In this document: one piece after another, positions 53,576-63,793 of the stretch
Layout: each line of letters starts with the position of its first letter
Numbering within the stretch: the first letter of the stretch is position 1
Source: an uncultured Prevotella sp.
Lineage (GTDB): Bacteria; Bacteroidota; Bacteroidia; Bacteroidales; Bacteroidaceae
Assembly: GCA_900320905.1 (NCBI GenBank)
Contig: ONTZ01000003.1
Location: forward strand, 1-64,000
DNA: 64,000 bases
Reading direction: 5' to 3'
Made by a program: the position numbers and the translations under genes
The notes under the pieces: generated by a model
The model's database searches: none
What the model saw: the letters and a program-made list of their open reading frames with translations, nothing else
What the model was told of the DNA's origin: nothing

Positions 53576-55165
53576 TTACTTGTTATCTACAGCGCACTGC
53601 TCGATGGGAAGGCAGCGCTTGTAGTTCTCGATGTATTTCTCGAAGCCTGCGACATCCTCTGGGGTGGGGGCGATAGAAACACCCGTGTTGCCAGCGAAGA
53701 CCACGTTCTCGAGGTAGTCGGCAAGAGAGAGTTTGTCGGGGTTATTCACAGCGTAGCCAGCAAGCAGGGCGATACCCCATGCGCCGCCTTCGCCGGCGGT
53801 CTCCATTACGGAGATGGGGCTGTTGAGGGCTGCAGCGAGCATGCGCTGGCCCACGCCGGGCGTCTTGAAATAACCACCGTGACCTGTGATGCGATCAACC
53901 TTGATCTTCTCTTCCTTCAGCAGGATATCGTTACCAATCTTCAGCACGCCGATGGCACCATAGAGGTGGGCACGCATGAAGTTGGCAAGGTTGAACTTGT
54001 CGTTGGCGGAGCGCACGAACATAGGACGTCCTTCAGCGAGGCCAGTGACAGGCTCACCACTGACATAGTTGTAAGCCATCAGGCCGCCACAGTCGGTGTC
54101 GCCCTCTAATGCTTTGTTGAAGAGTTTTCCGTAGAGTTCGTTCATATCCACCTTGACGCCAATCAGTTGCTGGTATTCCTTAAATAGTCCCACCCAGGCG
54201 TTGATGTCGCTGGTGCAGTTGTTGCAGTGTACCATCGCCACGAGGCTGCCGTCAGGTGTGGTCACCATGTCGATCATCTCGTAGGGCTTCGACAATGGCT
54301 TCTCGAGCACAATCATCGAGAACGAGGATGTGCCAGCGCTGACATTACCCGTACGCTGCTTGACGGCATTGGTGGCTACCATGCCTGTGCCAGCGTCACC
54401 CTCTGGAGGACAGACGGGGATACCTGCCTTCAGGTGGCCTGACACATCGAGTTTCTTAGCACCTTCAGAAGTCAGGGTTCCTGCGTTCTCGCCAGCATTG
54501 AGTGACTTCGGCAGAATGTCGAGCAGTTTCCAAGAGAAGCCCTTCGGGGCGATGAGTGCGTCAAACTTTTTCACCATCTCAGCATCGTAGGTCTTCGTAG
54601 CGGGATCTACAGGAATCATGCCTGATGCGTCTCCGACGCCGAGGACAAACTGACCCGTTACCTGCCAGTGGACGTAGCCTGCGAGGGTGGTGAGGTACTT
54701 GATGTCGCTGACGTGCTCCTCGTTGTCGAGGATAGCCTCGTAAAGATGGCTGATGCTCCAGCGCAGGGGGATGTTGTAGTTGAACAACTTGGAGAGTTCG
54801 GCGGCAGCCTTACCCGTATTAGTATTACGCCAGGTGCGGAAGGGCACGAGAATCTCCTGCTTCTCGTTGAAAGCCATGTAGCCGTGCATCATGGCAGAGA
54901 AACCGATGGCGGCGAGACTCTCGATCTCGCAGTCGTACTGCTTCTTAACATCGTTGCGCAGGTCGGCATAACAGTCTTGCAGACCCTTCCAGATGATGTC
55001 GATACTATAGGTCCAGAGTCCGTCAACGAGTTGGTTCTCCCACTCGAATGAGCCCTGAGCGATGGGTTTATTGTCCTCGTCGATGAGGACGGCCTTGATA
55101 CGTGTGGAACCGAACTCGATTCCAAGAATGGCTTTTCCAGCCTCAATAGTCTGTTTTGCGGTCAT
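53576..55165 (-). CDS. araB: Ribulokinase, FGGY family
   Basis: 529 residues of the FGGY carbohydrate kinase family: ILGIEFGSTRIKAVLID at the start (phosphate-binding), AIGFSAMMHGYMAF, and the C-terminal DRITGHGGYFKTPGVGQRMLAAALNSP signature. The neighbours araA and araD identify the substrate as L-ribulose, giving L-ribulose 5-phosphate; the sequence alone could also fit a xylulokinase-like enzyme. It lies 3 nt after araA and is last in the operon. Confidence 0.9.
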   Translation of the reverse strand: MTAKQTIEAGKAILGIEFGSTRIKAVLIDEDNKPIAQGSFEWENQLVDGLWTYSIDIIWKGLQDCYADLRNDVKKQYDCEIESLAAIGFSAMMHGYMAFNEKQEILVPFRTWRNTNTGKAAAELSKLFNYNIPLRWSISHLYEAILDNEEHVSDIKYLTTLAGYVHWQVTGQFVLGVGDASGMIPVDPATKTYDAEMVKKFDALIAPKGFSWKLLDILPKSLNAGENAGTLTSEGAKKLDVSGHLKAGIPVCPPEGDAGTGMVATNAVKQRTGNVSAGTSSFSMIVLEKPLSKPYEMIDMVTTPDGSLVAMVHCNNCTSDINAWVGLFKEYQQLIGVKVDMNELYGKLFNKALEGDTDCGGLMAYNYVSGEPVTGLAEGRPMFVRSANDKFNLANFMRAHLYGAIGVLKIGNDILLKEEKIKVDRITGHGGYFKTPGVGQRMLAAALNSPISVMETAGEGGAWGIALLAGYAVNNPDKLSLADYLENVVFAGNTGVSIAPTPEDVAGFEKYIENYKRCLPIEQCAVDNK

Positions 55166-55168
55166 AAC

Positions 55169-56707
55169 TTATTTCAGGGCTTTGTTCAACATGAAATAAA
55201 CCTCGTTGTTGCGGAGAGTCTGCTTGAAGTCGGCGGTATTGGTGTCCTTGTTGATACGGACGTATTCGATACCGACCATCTCAGCGAAGTCCTCCCAGTA
55301 CTCCTCGGTGATGTCGTAGGAGAAGGCACTGTGGTGGGTACCACCAGCAAGAATCCAGGCGGCAGCACCAATCTCGAAGGTGGGTTGGGGGATCCAAAGC
55401 GCAGAAGCAACGGGCAACTTAGGCATGGGCTTCGGCTCGATACACTCTACCTCCTGAGAAATCAGACGGAAACGGTTGCCGAGGTCAACAACTGTAGCCT
55501 TGATACCACGACCTGTCTTCGAGGTGAACACGAGACGGGCGGTCTGCTGCTTGCGGATACCAATACCGAGGAAATGGACTTCCAGTTTGGGTTTGTCGGT
55601 GGCAATCAGTGGACAGATTTCGAGCATGTGGCTTTGCAGGCAAGAAGAGCGGTCGCCAGCGAAATTCAACGTGTAGTCTTCGAGGAAAGAGCAACCCGTA
55701 GGCATGCCCTGTTGGATGACCCAGAGGGTGCGATAGAGGCAAGCGGTCTTCCAGTCGCCTTCGGCACCGAAGCCGTAACCTTCTTCCATCAGGCGTTGTG
55801 AGGCGAGGCCAGGAATCTGATCGAAACCACAGAAATCGGGTGCATTGATATCAGCATCACCCAGATCGTCGAAGTTGGTGGTGAAGGCGGTTGCGCCCTC
55901 GTCCTTCAAGACGCGGCGCAGGGCAATCTCAGCCTTAGCAGCATTCTTTACTTTTTGCCAGTAAACCTCCTCGCCACTCTCGTCGATCTTGATGGTGTAG
56001 AGTTTCTTGTACTCCTCAACAAGTTCATCGGCCTCCTTGTCGGTGACTTTCTTGAAGTATTCCATCAGACTACTAACGGGGTAGTAATCCACGTGATAAC
56101 CCAGACGCTGCTCAAACTCTACGCGGTCACCGTCGGTCACAGCCACATTATTCATGTTCATACCGAACATCAGACAGCGCACGTTGTGAGCGTCAGCCAC
56201 ACCAGCGGCTACACGAGCCCAGACAGCAATCTGCTTCTGAGCCTTCTCGTCCTTCCAGTAGCCACAAACCACCTTGCGGGCCACACGCATACGGGAGCAG
56301 ATATGTCCGAACTCGATGTCACCGTGGGCGCTCTGGTTCAGGTTCATGAAGTCCATATCAATGTCGGCCCAGGGAATCTCGGCGTTGTACTGGGTGTGGA
56401 AATGGAGTAGGGGCTTCTGTAACTGCTGTAAACCTTTGATCCACATCTTTGCAGGTGAGAAGGTGTGCATCCAGGTGATGATACCTGCGCACTTCTCGTC
56501 GTTGTTGGCGGCAAGCATAATAGCCTCAACCTCTTTGCTGCTGTTGGCTGTGCCTTTATATACGATCTTCACGGGGATGTTACCAGACTTGTTGAGTCCT
56601 TCGACCATCTCCTTTGAGTGACTGTCAACTGCTACGACTGCGTCGCCTCCATAGAGCAACTGTGCGCCAGTCACCCACCAAATCTCTAAGTTTTCAAATG
56701 CTTTCAT
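55169..56707 (-). CDS. araA: L-arabinose isomerase
   Basis: 512 residues, the usual size. LEIWWVTGAQLLYGG at the start, TWMHTFSPAKMWIKGL, and QIPGLASQRLMEEGYGFGAEGDWKT near the active-site glutamates, with THHSAFSYDIT near the C-terminus. It converts L-arabinose to L-ribulose in the cytoplasm using Mn2+. It lies 21 nt after araD and is followed by araB. Confidence 0.97.
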   Translation of the reverse strand: MKAFENLEIWWVTGAQLLYGGDAVVAVDSHSKEMVEGLNKSGNIPVKIVYKGTANSSKEVEAIMLAANNDEKCAGIITWMHTFSPAKMWIKGLQQLQKPLLHFHTQYNAEIPWADIDMDFMNLNQSAHGDIEFGHICSRMRVARKVVCGYWKDEKAQKQIAVWARVAAGVADAHNVRCLMFGMNMNNVAVTDGDRVEFEQRLGYHVDYYPVSSLMEYFKKVTDKEADELVEEYKKLYTIKIDESGEEVYWQKVKNAAKAEIALRRVLKDEGATAFTTNFDDLGDADINAPDFCGFDQIPGLASQRLMEEGYGFGAEGDWKTACLYRTLWVIQQGMPTGCSFLEDYTLNFAGDRSSCLQSHMLEICPLIATDKPKLEVHFLGIGIRKQQTARLVFTSKTGRGIKATVVDLGNRFRLISQEVECIEPKPMPKLPVASALWIPQPTFEIGAAAWILAGGTHHSAFSYDITEEYWEDFAEMVGIEYVRINKDTNTADFKQTLRNNEVYFMLNKALK

Positions 56708-56728
56708 TTGTTTTTGAGTTTTAAATTA

Positions 56729-57439
56729 TTAATGTTTCTGTCCTTTCTGACCGTAGTAGGCATTGGGGCCATGCTTGCGGTTGTAGTGCTTCTCGACGAG
56801 AAGGGGATTCATCGTCGTTTGCGGATTGACCGTCAGCGAGACGAAGGCCATTTTGGCACATTCTTCCATCACTTTGGCATTGTATACGGCGTTGTCGGGA
56901 GATGTGCCCCAAGAGAATGGACCGTGGTTCTTTACCAATACGGCAGGCGTGTGGTCGGGGTTGATCTTGCGGATATTCAGGATCTCATCCACGATTACGT
57001 TACCCGTCTCCAACTCGTATTGTCCTTCCACCTCTTCCTTGGTCATGTCACGGGTGCAGGGAATATCCTTGTAGAAATAGTCGGCATGGGTTGTGCCGAT
57101 GTTGGGGATGTCTTTTCCTGCCTGGGCAAATGCCGTGGCATAGGTGGAGTGGGTGTGAACCACACCCTGGATATTGGGGAATGCCTTATATAGTACAAGA
57201 TGTGTAGGGGTGTCGGATGACGGATTCAATTCACCATCGACCACCTCACCTGTCTCAAGGTCAACTACTACCATGTCTGAAGCCTTCATCACATCGTAAT
57301 CCACCCCCGAGGGTTTGATGACGACGAGGCCGTTCTCGCGGTCGATGCCTGACACATTTCCCCACGTGAAGATGACGAGATTATGCTTCACAAGGTCAAG
57401 ATTTGCCTTGAATACTTTTTCTTTCAGTTCTTCTAACAT
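56729..57439 (-). CDS. araD: L-ribulose-5-phosphate 4-epimerase
   Basis: 236 residues of the class II aldolase fold: [29 protein letters not shown], the zinc-binding [10 protein letters not shown] and a later HADYF segment. It gives D-xylulose 5-phosphate, the substrate of transketolase at 45872. It follows araR by 20 nt. Confidence 0.95.
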   Translation of the reverse strand: MLEELKEKVFKANLDLVKHNLVIFTWGNVSGIDRENGLVVIKPSGVDYDVMKASDMVVVDLETGEVVDGELNPSSDTPTHLVLYKAFPNIQGVVHTHSTYATAFAQAGKDIPNIGTTHADYFYKDIPCTRDMTKEEVEGQYELETGNVIVDEILNIRKINPDHTPAVLVKNHGPFSWGTSPDNAVYNAKVMEECAKMAFVSLTVNPQTTMNPLLVEKHYNRKHGPNAYYGQKGQKH

Positions 57440-57459
57440 AATTGTGTATTGTCTGTTTT

Positions 57460-58137
57460 TTATAACTTGAAGTTTGGATCTTCGTTGTAGATGCGTTTGT
57501 TAAAACGGTAGAGGGAGGCTCCGCGTTTGGAACCTTTCTTGTCAATCAGTTCAGTCTTCTCGATGAAGTCCATCTCCTTGATGCGCTTACGAAAGTTACG
57601 CTTGTCGAGTTCTTCACCATGAATGGCCTCATAGAGACGCTGCAACTGCGTGAGCGTGAAGAGACTTGGAAGCAGGCGGAAACCAATGGGCTCGCTCTTT
57701 ATCTTCTGCCGCATCAGTTTCAACGCCTTGCGCACCATCTCATTGTGATCGGAGTAGAGTTGGGGGATATCGTCGATATTCACCCATTCCACCCCGTGCT
57801 CCTTGCGCAGACGGTCTTCGTAATCGTTCACATTGATGAGCGCGTAGTAGGCGATGGAGATGACTCGTTCGCCAGGGTCGCGGTCTACGCTACCGAAAGC
57901 ACCTACCTGACGCATATAGAGGTTTCGGAGTCCGGTGAGGTCGTAGAGCACACGGTTGGCAGCATCGTCAAGGCTCTCGTCGCTGCGAACGAAGCCTCCG
58001 TAGAGACTCCATTCGCCGCGTCCGGGATCCATTTGGCGCTTACCGATCAGTATGCGTAACTTACCTTCGTCGAAGCCGAAGATGATGCAGTCTACTGACA
58101 CCCAGACTTTTGAATGCTCACCATAGAAAGTGGTCAT
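57460..58137 (-). CDS. araR: Nudix-type transcriptional regulator of arabinose use (AraR)
   Basis: 225 residues: an N-terminal Nudix-like domain ([50 protein letters not shown]) in which the catalytic REUxEE acids are lost, so it probably binds sugar ligand without hydrolysis, and a C-terminal winged helix (about 150-225: [28 protein letters not shown]). This is the NrtR-like layout of AraR known from Bacteroides thetaiotaomicron, which senses arabinose. It lies between araT and araD. Confidence 0.88.
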   Translation of the reverse strand: MTTFYGEHSKVWVSVDCIIFGFDEGKLRILIGKRQMDPGRGEWSLYGGFVRSDESLDDAANRVLYDLTGLRNLYMRQVGAFGSVDRDPGERVISIAYYALINVNDYEDRLRKEHGVEWVNIDDIPQLYSDHNEMVRKALKLMRQKIKSEPIGFRLLPSLFTLTQLQRLYEAIHGEELDKRNFRKRIKEMDFIEKTELIDKKGSKRGASLYRFNKRIYNEDPNFKL

Positions 58138-58149
58138 ATCACTTGTTGA

Positions 58150-59841
58150 TTACCAGAAATAGATGTAGAATGCTACGGTGAAACCAAGGATGATTATAGT
58201 GTGGATGACATCCCAATGGTTCCAACTGTTGCGGGTAGCCTCAATCTGCTCAGGTGTGCTGGTACCAAAGACAAGACCCTGGATCTTCTGCTCGGAAGGA
58301 GCCTCGGTGAAGAGTGACACTACAATGACTACGATACAGCAGACAATCAGCATCACACCGCAGAAGAACAGCCAGTTGAAGTCGTAGAACACGGCCTTGA
58401 ACCAACTGTCAGCAGCGTCGGTTGCATTGCTGTAATATACCTTGGCGCCCAGACGGGTCAGACCAATGATGATACCTGAGAGCAGACCCCACTGACCACC
58501 TTTGGCTGTGGCACGCTTCCAAGTGATACCCAAGAGGAAGGCGGCGGCAATACCGGGAGCCAGCACAGACTGCACATCCTGCAGGTAGTTATAGAGCACA
58601 TTACCTACCGAACGCATGATGGGAATCCACAGGATACCGAGGATCACAATCACAACCGTAGCGATCTGACCGATACGGACGAGACTCTTCTCAGAGGTCT
58701 CGGGCTTCAGGCGCTTCCAGAAGTCAATGGTGAACAGCATGGCTGAAGAGTTGAACAGAGATGCCAGTGATGACATCAGAGCGGCAAGGATACCGCAGAC
58801 CACGAGTCCCTTCACACCGGCAGGCAGGATCTTTGCCACGAGGGTGGGGAAGGCGGCGTCGGCATTCGGTGTACCGTCAGCGAGCAGCGGCAGGAAACCA
58901 CCGTCGCCAGCATACTTCTGGTGCAGGGCGAATGCAATCATACCGGGGATGAGGAAGAGGAATACGGGCAACAACTTCAGATAGGCGCCGAAGATGGTAC
59001 CACGACGGGCTTCCGTCTCGTTCTTACCAGAGAGTACACGCTGAACGATATACTGGTCCGTACACCAGTACCAGAAACCGATGACGGCAGAACCGATCAA
59101 GGCACCCAGCCAGGGATACTGTGGGTCGCTGTTGGAACGCATCAGGTGAATCATCGTACCTGTGGCACCTTCGTAGTTGGGTTTCACGTCGCAGAGTTGA
59201 AGCATCTGGTCCCAACTGCCGAGGGCCTTCATACCTAGAACAAGGATGATCAGTGAACCCAAGAGTAGGATAGGTGTCTGTAACACAGAAGTGTAAAGCA
59301 CACTCTTCATGCCGCCGAAAATAGTGTAGACAGCAGTGATGAGTACCAGGCCTATAGCAGCAATCCAGAAAAAGTCGATACCCCAGAGTTCCTTAATACC
59401 AAACACCTGTTGGAATACCAGACCACCGGCATAAACCGTTACGGCCACCTTGGTCAACACATAGGAGATCAGAGAAATAACAGAGAGTATGGTGCGGCTC
59501 TGCGTGTTGTAGCGGCGCTCCAGAAACTCAGGCATCGTATATACCATGCTTCGTGTATAGAAAGGCACGAACACCCATCCGAGAATCAGGATCATCCAAC
59601 CCTGAATCTCCCAGTGGGCCATAGCCATACCAGAAGATGCACCTGCTCCTGCGAGACCGATGAGGTGCTCGGAGCCGATGTTTGATGCGAAGATAGATGC
59701 ACCGATGGCAATCCATGTCGCATCCTTACCACCTAAGAAATAGTCTGCCGAGTTGTCGTTTTTCTGGCTGACAACCCAAAGTACAATGCCTATCAGCGCG
59801 CAGCAGAAGACGCCAATGACAATCCAGTCTAATAATGCCAT
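58150..59841 (-). CDS. Sodium:solute symporter, probable arabinose transporter
   Basis: 563 residues with about 14 membrane segments. SGMAMAHWEIQGWMILILGWVFVPFY and GTIFGAYLKLLPVFLFLIPGM are typical of the SSS family (sodium/glucose type). Its place directly upstream of araR-araD-araA-araB points to arabinose uptake, as for the transporter linked with AraR in Bacteroides; substrate by context only. It is followed by araR after 12 nt. Confidence 0.85.
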   Translation of the reverse strand: MALLDWIVIGVFCCALIGIVLWVVSQKNDNSADYFLGGKDATWIAIGASIFASNIGSEHLIGLAGAGASSGMAMAHWEIQGWMILILGWVFVPFYTRSMVYTMPEFLERRYNTQSRTILSVISLISYVLTKVAVTVYAGGLVFQQVFGIKELWGIDFFWIAAIGLVLITAVYTIFGGMKSVLYTSVLQTPILLLGSLIILVLGMKALGSWDQMLQLCDVKPNYEGATGTMIHLMRSNSDPQYPWLGALIGSAVIGFWYWCTDQYIVQRVLSGKNETEARRGTIFGAYLKLLPVFLFLIPGMIAFALHQKYAGDGGFLPLLADGTPNADAAFPTLVAKILPAGVKGLVVCGILAALMSSLASLFNSSAMLFTIDFWKRLKPETSEKSLVRIGQIATVVIVILGILWIPIMRSVGNVLYNYLQDVQSVLAPGIAAAFLLGITWKRATAKGGQWGLLSGIIIGLTRLGAKVYYSNATDAADSWFKAVFYDFNWLFFCGVMLIVCCIVVIVVSLFTEAPSEQKIQGLVFGTSTPEQIEATRNSWNHWDVIHTIIILGFTVAFYIYFW

Positions 59842-59873
59842 AATGTTTTGAGTTTTAGTTTATAAAAGTATTG

Positions 59874-61058
59874 TTATTTAATCGAGAACTTATAGGCGGC
59901 GTGGCTGAAGTACTTCTCGCCTGGATTCAGAGTAGGCTGTACCCAGTTGGGCTTGTTTGGAGAATCGGGATACTTCTGGCTCTCCAAACAGACACTCACG
60001 TGCTGCGGATAGGGGCCATGCTTGTGCTGGATGTTCAGTTCGTTACCCACACCCTGGAAGTTGCCGCTGTACACCTGTACGCCAGGCTCGTTGGTAAACA
60101 TTTCCATGAAGATACCGGTCTTGGGACTGTAGAGACTAGCACATACCTGTGTGTCGTCACCCTTGTTGTCCTTGAAGGTGTTCAGGCACCAGTTGTGGTC
60201 GTAGCCGCCGGCATTCTGAATCTGGTCGAACTGCGACTTGATGCTGTCGCCGAGGGCATGAGGTGTACGGAAGTCCATCGGGGTACCCTCAACAGACTTG
60301 ATCTCACCTGTTGGGATGTAGAGTGTGTCGCTGGGGGTGAAGTTGTCGGCATTTACATAGAGCACCATGTCATAGCCTGGCTGGGTGAAGTCACCACTCA
60401 GGTTATAATAGTTGTGATTGGTCTGATTGATGATGGTCGGCTTGTCAGTCTCTGCCTCCCAAGTGATGTCTAGGGTGTTGTCGAAAGTGACCTTATAAGT
60501 AGTCACAGCCATTACCTTGCCAGGGAAACCGTTTTCACCGTCAGCAGCGACGATCGTTAGTTTCAGGATAGAGTCGCCTACTTGTTCTGCGTCGTAAACC
60601 TGGTTCATCCAGCCTGTGGTGCCACCACCGTGCAGACAGTTGGGACCGTCGTTCTGCTTGAGTTGATACTCGGTACCGTTGAGGATGAACTTACCGTTCT
60701 TGATACGGTTGGCATAGCGGCCTACGCTGGAACCGTAGTCTGTGGGGGAGTTGAGGGTATCGGCATACTGGGCGATGTTGTCGAAGCCGAGAACAACGTC
60801 AGTGGGGTTGCCATCCTTGTCAGGAACGACGAGTGATACCACGCGTCCACCATAATTGGTGATACATACCTCCATACCGCTCTGGTTCTTCAAAGTGAAG
60901 AGTTTCACGGGCTTGCTTTGGATGGTGGTGTCGAACTTGGCAGGATCAAGACCTGATACTGTTAACTGTGGAGCCTGCTGGCCTCCCTTTGCACATGAGA
61001 GCATCAGCGCTACTACACCGAGGCTCAGGAAACTACTTTTAAGTACTTTCATTTTCAT
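59874..61058 (-). CDS. galM: Aldose 1-epimerase lipoprotein
   Basis: 394 residues; a second Met two codons in is an alternative start. The lipobox is LMLSC (Cys22 or 20). The galactose mutarotase fold shows NQTNHNYYNLSG (catalytic His), GGYDHNWCLN and the general base Glu in LESQKYPDSPN. It interconverts alpha and beta anomers of aldoses outside the cytoplasmic membrane; with araT beside it, arabinose is a likely substrate as well as galactose. It is first in the operon to araB. Confidence 0.92.
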   Translation of the reverse strand: MKMKVLKSSFLSLGVVALMLSCAKGGQQAPQLTVSGLDPAKFDTTIQSKPVKLFTLKNQSGMEVCITNYGGRVVSLVVPDKDGNPTDVVLGFDNIAQYADTLNSPTDYGSSVGRYANRIKNGKFILNGTEYQLKQNDGPNCLHGGGTTGWMNQVYDAEQVGDSILKLTIVAADGENGFPGKVMAVTTYKVTFDNTLDITWEAETDKPTIINQTNHNYYNLSGDFTQPGYDMVLYVNADNFTPSDTLYIPTGEIKSVEGTPMDFRTPHALGDSIKSQFDQIQNAGGYDHNWCLNTFKDNKGDDTQVCASLYSPKTGIFMEMFTNEPGVQVYSGNFQGVGNELNIQHKHGPYPQHVSVCLESQKYPDSPNKPNWVQPTLNPGEKYFSHAAYKFSIK

Positions 61059-61099
61059 ACGTTTTAAGTTGTTTAAATGTTAGAGTTTGATTTTGGGTG

Positions 61100-61130
61100 T
61101 AAATTTACAACTTATTTCTGAAATGACAAA
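61100..61130 (-). promoter_or_regulatory. Promoter of the galM-araT-araR-araDAB operon
   Basis: On the minus strand: -33 TTTG (61130-61127), a 19-nt spacer and -7 TAAATTTA (61107-61100), which departs from TAnnTTTG at the last base. The -7 box is itself the palindrome GTAAATTTAC, so it may be part of an operator. Confidence 0.65.
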
Positions 61131-61148
61131 GCGAAAAGGCATAAAATT

Positions 61149-61183
61149 TAGCGGTAAAGTGTTACTTTTACACCTTACCGCTA
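61149..61183 (-). other. Hairpin between galK and galM, terminator or operator
   Basis: TAGCGGTAAAGTGT (61149-61162) pairs with ACACCTTACCGCTA (61170-61183). The one imperfect pair is G-U in the minus-strand RNA but A-C in the plus-strand RNA, so the structure favours function on the minus strand, probably ending the galK transcript. Confidence 0.65.
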
Positions 61184-61228
61184 TTTTTTAACCTTTGCTA
61201 ACACAAAATGTGCTCTCAGAGGTGGCTT

Positions 61229-62395
61229 TTAGCAGAGTTTGCGTGAGCCATCGCCTATCACGACATCATAGACCTTTGGTTCATGTCCGTACTTCTCCTT
61301 GAATTTCTTCTTGGCGTCTTCTATGAACGGCTTATAGAGGTCGTTGCGGACGAGGTTGATGGTGCAGCCGCCAAAGCCGCCACCCATGATACGAGAGCCC
61401 GTCACACCGTTCTCCTTGGCGATGTCGTTCAGGAAGTCAAGTTCCTCGCAGGAAACTTCATAGTCCTTCGACAGTCCCTCATGGGTCTTGTACATCAACT
61501 CACCTACCTTCTCGTAGTCGCCTTCGTTAAGGGCTTCGCAGACACCCAGCACACGGTCTTTCTCACCAAGCACGAACTTGGCACGCTTGTAGTCCTCGGC
61601 ACCTACCTCTTCCTTTACTTCCTCCAGTTGCTCCCAAGTGCAGTCGCGCAGGGTCTCAAACTTACCCTCCGGATGCTTGGCCTGAATGTGTTTCACCACA
61701 TTCTCGCAGGAGTTGCGACGGTCGTTGTAGGGAGAACCAGCCAACTGGTGCTTCACTACTGAGTCAAGCAGTACAAGGCGATAGCCATCGGGCTTGAAGG
61801 GGAAGTATTCGAATTCACGGCTACGGCAGTCGAGACGCATCAGACAGCCTGCCTTACCAAAGACGGAGGCGAACTGATCCATGATACCACAGTTCACACC
61901 ACAATAGTTGTGCTCGGTTGCCTGACCAGCCAGCGCCATATCCCACTGAGAGACTTTGTTGTCACCGAAGATGTCGTTCAGACCAAAGGCAAAGCAACTC
62001 TCCATGGCGGCAGACGACGACATACCTGCACCGAGGGGAACATCGCCTGCAAAGGCAATATTGAAACCTTTAACAGGTACTCCCAACTTCTTCATTTCGA
62101 GAGCAATACCATAGATGTAACGAGCCCAACTCGCACGAGGACCATTGGGGTCGCTCAACTTGAAGTCTACACGGTCTTTCAGGTCAATGGCATAAGCCAT
62201 CACCGTGTCTTCCGTGCCATTGGCGCGCATCTCTGCCATGATACCTTTGTCCACTGCTCCAGGGAACACGAACCCACCATTATAGTCGGTGTGCTCACCA
62301 ATCAGGTTGATACGTCCGGGAGAGGCATATACATTGCCAGTCTTTCCATCAAAGTGCTTGATGAAACGGCTTCTTACAAATTCAATGTCCATCAT
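61229..62395 (-). CDS. galK: Galactokinase
   Basis: 388 residues of the GHMP kinase family: SPGRINLIGEHTDYNGGFVFP (sugar binding), the ATP loop PLGAGMSSSAAMESC and the late RIMGGGFGGCTINLV. It phosphorylates galactose at C1 to start the Leloir pathway; galT and galE are not in the window. It follows the MFS transporter by 36 nt, with the 20-mer leader repeat between. Confidence 0.96.
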   Translation of the reverse strand: MMDIEFVRSRFIKHFDGKTGNVYASPGRINLIGEHTDYNGGFVFPGAVDKGIMAEMRANGTEDTVMAYAIDLKDRVDFKLSDPNGPRASWARYIYGIALEMKKLGVPVKGFNIAFAGDVPLGAGMSSSAAMESCFAFGLNDIFGDNKVSQWDMALAGQATEHNYCGVNCGIMDQFASVFGKAGCLMRLDCRSREFEYFPFKPDGYRLVLLDSVVKHQLAGSPYNDRRNSCENVVKHIQAKHPEGKFETLRDCTWEQLEEVKEEVGAEDYKRAKFVLGEKDRVLGVCEALNEGDYEKVGELMYKTHEGLSKDYEVSCEELDFLNDIAKENGVTGSRIMGGGFGGCTINLVRNDLYKPFIEDAKKKFKEKYGHEPKVYDVVIGDGSRKLC

Positions 62396-62398
62396 GTT

Positions 62399-62418
62399 GA
62401 TTTACAATTTGACAATTT
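62399..62418 (-). repeat. Dispersed 20-mer leader repeat (copy B)
   Basis: The same 20 bases as at 13166-13185, here 4 nt before the galK start codon and in the same sense orientation relative to the gene. Confidence 0.8.
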
Positions 62419-62431
62419 TCAATTAGACAAT

Positions 62432-63754
62432 TTAATCTATGGGAATGTCCGTGTTGACGTTCTTGCAGCCAATAAGGGCGTAGTAGAACATGTAGCCCAT
62501 CGCCAGCAGATAGACGAAGTAACTTGGCATGTAACCCATGAAGTCAGCGAAGAAATTCTGTATCACGGGCAGTACACCACCGCCAACAACCATCATCATA
62601 AAGATACCTGATGCCTGGGCAGTGTATTTGCCAAGACCTTCTGTAGCCAGGTTGAAGATGGAAGGCCACATCACAGAGGTACAGAGTCCGCAGAGTACCA
62701 GCAACAGGGCACTAACAGGAACCGTTATCATCTCTATAGAGCCTTCCAGAATCTTTACCAAGGGCATGTCGACCGTTACGCTCTTCGGAATCAGGATAGC
62801 GGCAATGATGAGAATCATGCCGACAGCCGTTGTGGCGAGCATCATCTGACGAGAAGAGACCTTACCTGCAATGGTGCTGGAAACCAGTCGTCCTACAAGC
62901 ATCAGCAGCCAGTACATGGCAGCCACGGCACCACCGATAGTGGCAGCATTGATCACTGCCTCTGGATTCACCCATGCACCGCTGGCAGTGGTGTCGGAGA
63001 GATAGAAGTTCAGTCCACCGGGGATACCCACCTCCACACCAACGTATACGAAGATAGCGATAACGCCCAACAGACAGTGACGGAATGACCATGGTGAATG
63101 CTCAAACACCGTGTTGGCTGTAACTTTGCCCATTTCAGGATCTTGAATCGGGATGAAGCAGAGGATGACGAAGGCGCAGGCAAAGACGGTCATGGCGATG
63201 TACATCACCAGGTTGACATCAGCCATCTGTGTGGAAGCCGTCACGGTGCCAATCAGTGCACCTACGAGCATCGGCGTCATGGTACCAGCCAGAGAGTTCA
63301 GTGTACCACCAATCATATTCAACTGGTTACCACGGTTGCCGCCACCGCCAAGCAAGTTCAGCATCGGGTTGACTACCGTATTCAGGATACATACGGAGAA
63401 TCCTGAGATGAAGGCACCCAACAGATAGATACAGAAGCCAGGTATACCTCCGGAGAAGCCCGAAACAAACTGTATGAGTACACCGAAGAATCCCACGGCG
63501 ATACCGATGAGAGCCGTTTTCTTGTAGCCCACCTTTGTCAGCATCTTTCCTGCTGGAATACCCATGAACAGGTAAGCGAAGAAGTTCATGAAGTTACCCA
63601 TGATGCCGAGCACATTGGAACCACCAATTTCTGGCTGGTTCTTCCAGATAACTCCAATGGGTGCGCCAAGATTCGTCACAAACGAGATCATGGCATATAG
63701 GAAGAACATCGTCACAATGGCAATGACACTTCCGTTCTGTTTCTGATTACTCAT
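62432..63754 (-). CDS. MFS sugar transporter
   Basis: 440 residues with 12 predicted membrane segments. SFVTNLGAPIGVIW, MGIPAGKMLTKVGYKKT (loop 2-3 motif) and the central LLGGGGNRGNQLNMIGG loop resemble the fucose-galactose (FHS) branch of MFS. Cotranscription with galK and a galM points to galactose or glucose uptake by proton symport. It follows the cut galM by 39 nt. Confidence 0.88.
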   Translation of the reverse strand: MSNQKQNGSVIAIVTMFFLYAMISFVTNLGAPIGVIWKNQPEIGGSNVLGIMGNFMNFFAYLFMGIPAGKMLTKVGYKKTALIGIAVGFFGVLIQFVSGFSGGIPGFCIYLLGAFISGFSVCILNTVVNPMLNLLGGGGNRGNQLNMIGGTLNSLAGTMTPMLVGALIGTVTASTQMADVNLVMYIAMTVFACAFVILCFIPIQDPEMGKVTANTVFEHSPWSFRHCLLGVIAIFVYVGVEVGIPGGLNFYLSDTTASGAWVNPEAVINAATIGGAVAAMYWLLMLVGRLVSSTIAGKVSSRQMMLATTAVGMILIIAAILIPKSVTVDMPLVKILEGSIEMITVPVSALLLVLCGLCTSVMWPSIFNLATEGLGKYTAQASGIFMMMVVGGGVLPVIQNFFADFMGYMPSYFVYLLAMGYMFYYALIGCKNVNTDIPID

Positions 63755-63793
63755 AATGTAATAACAATAATAGTGTTGGTCTTAACGGATTCT

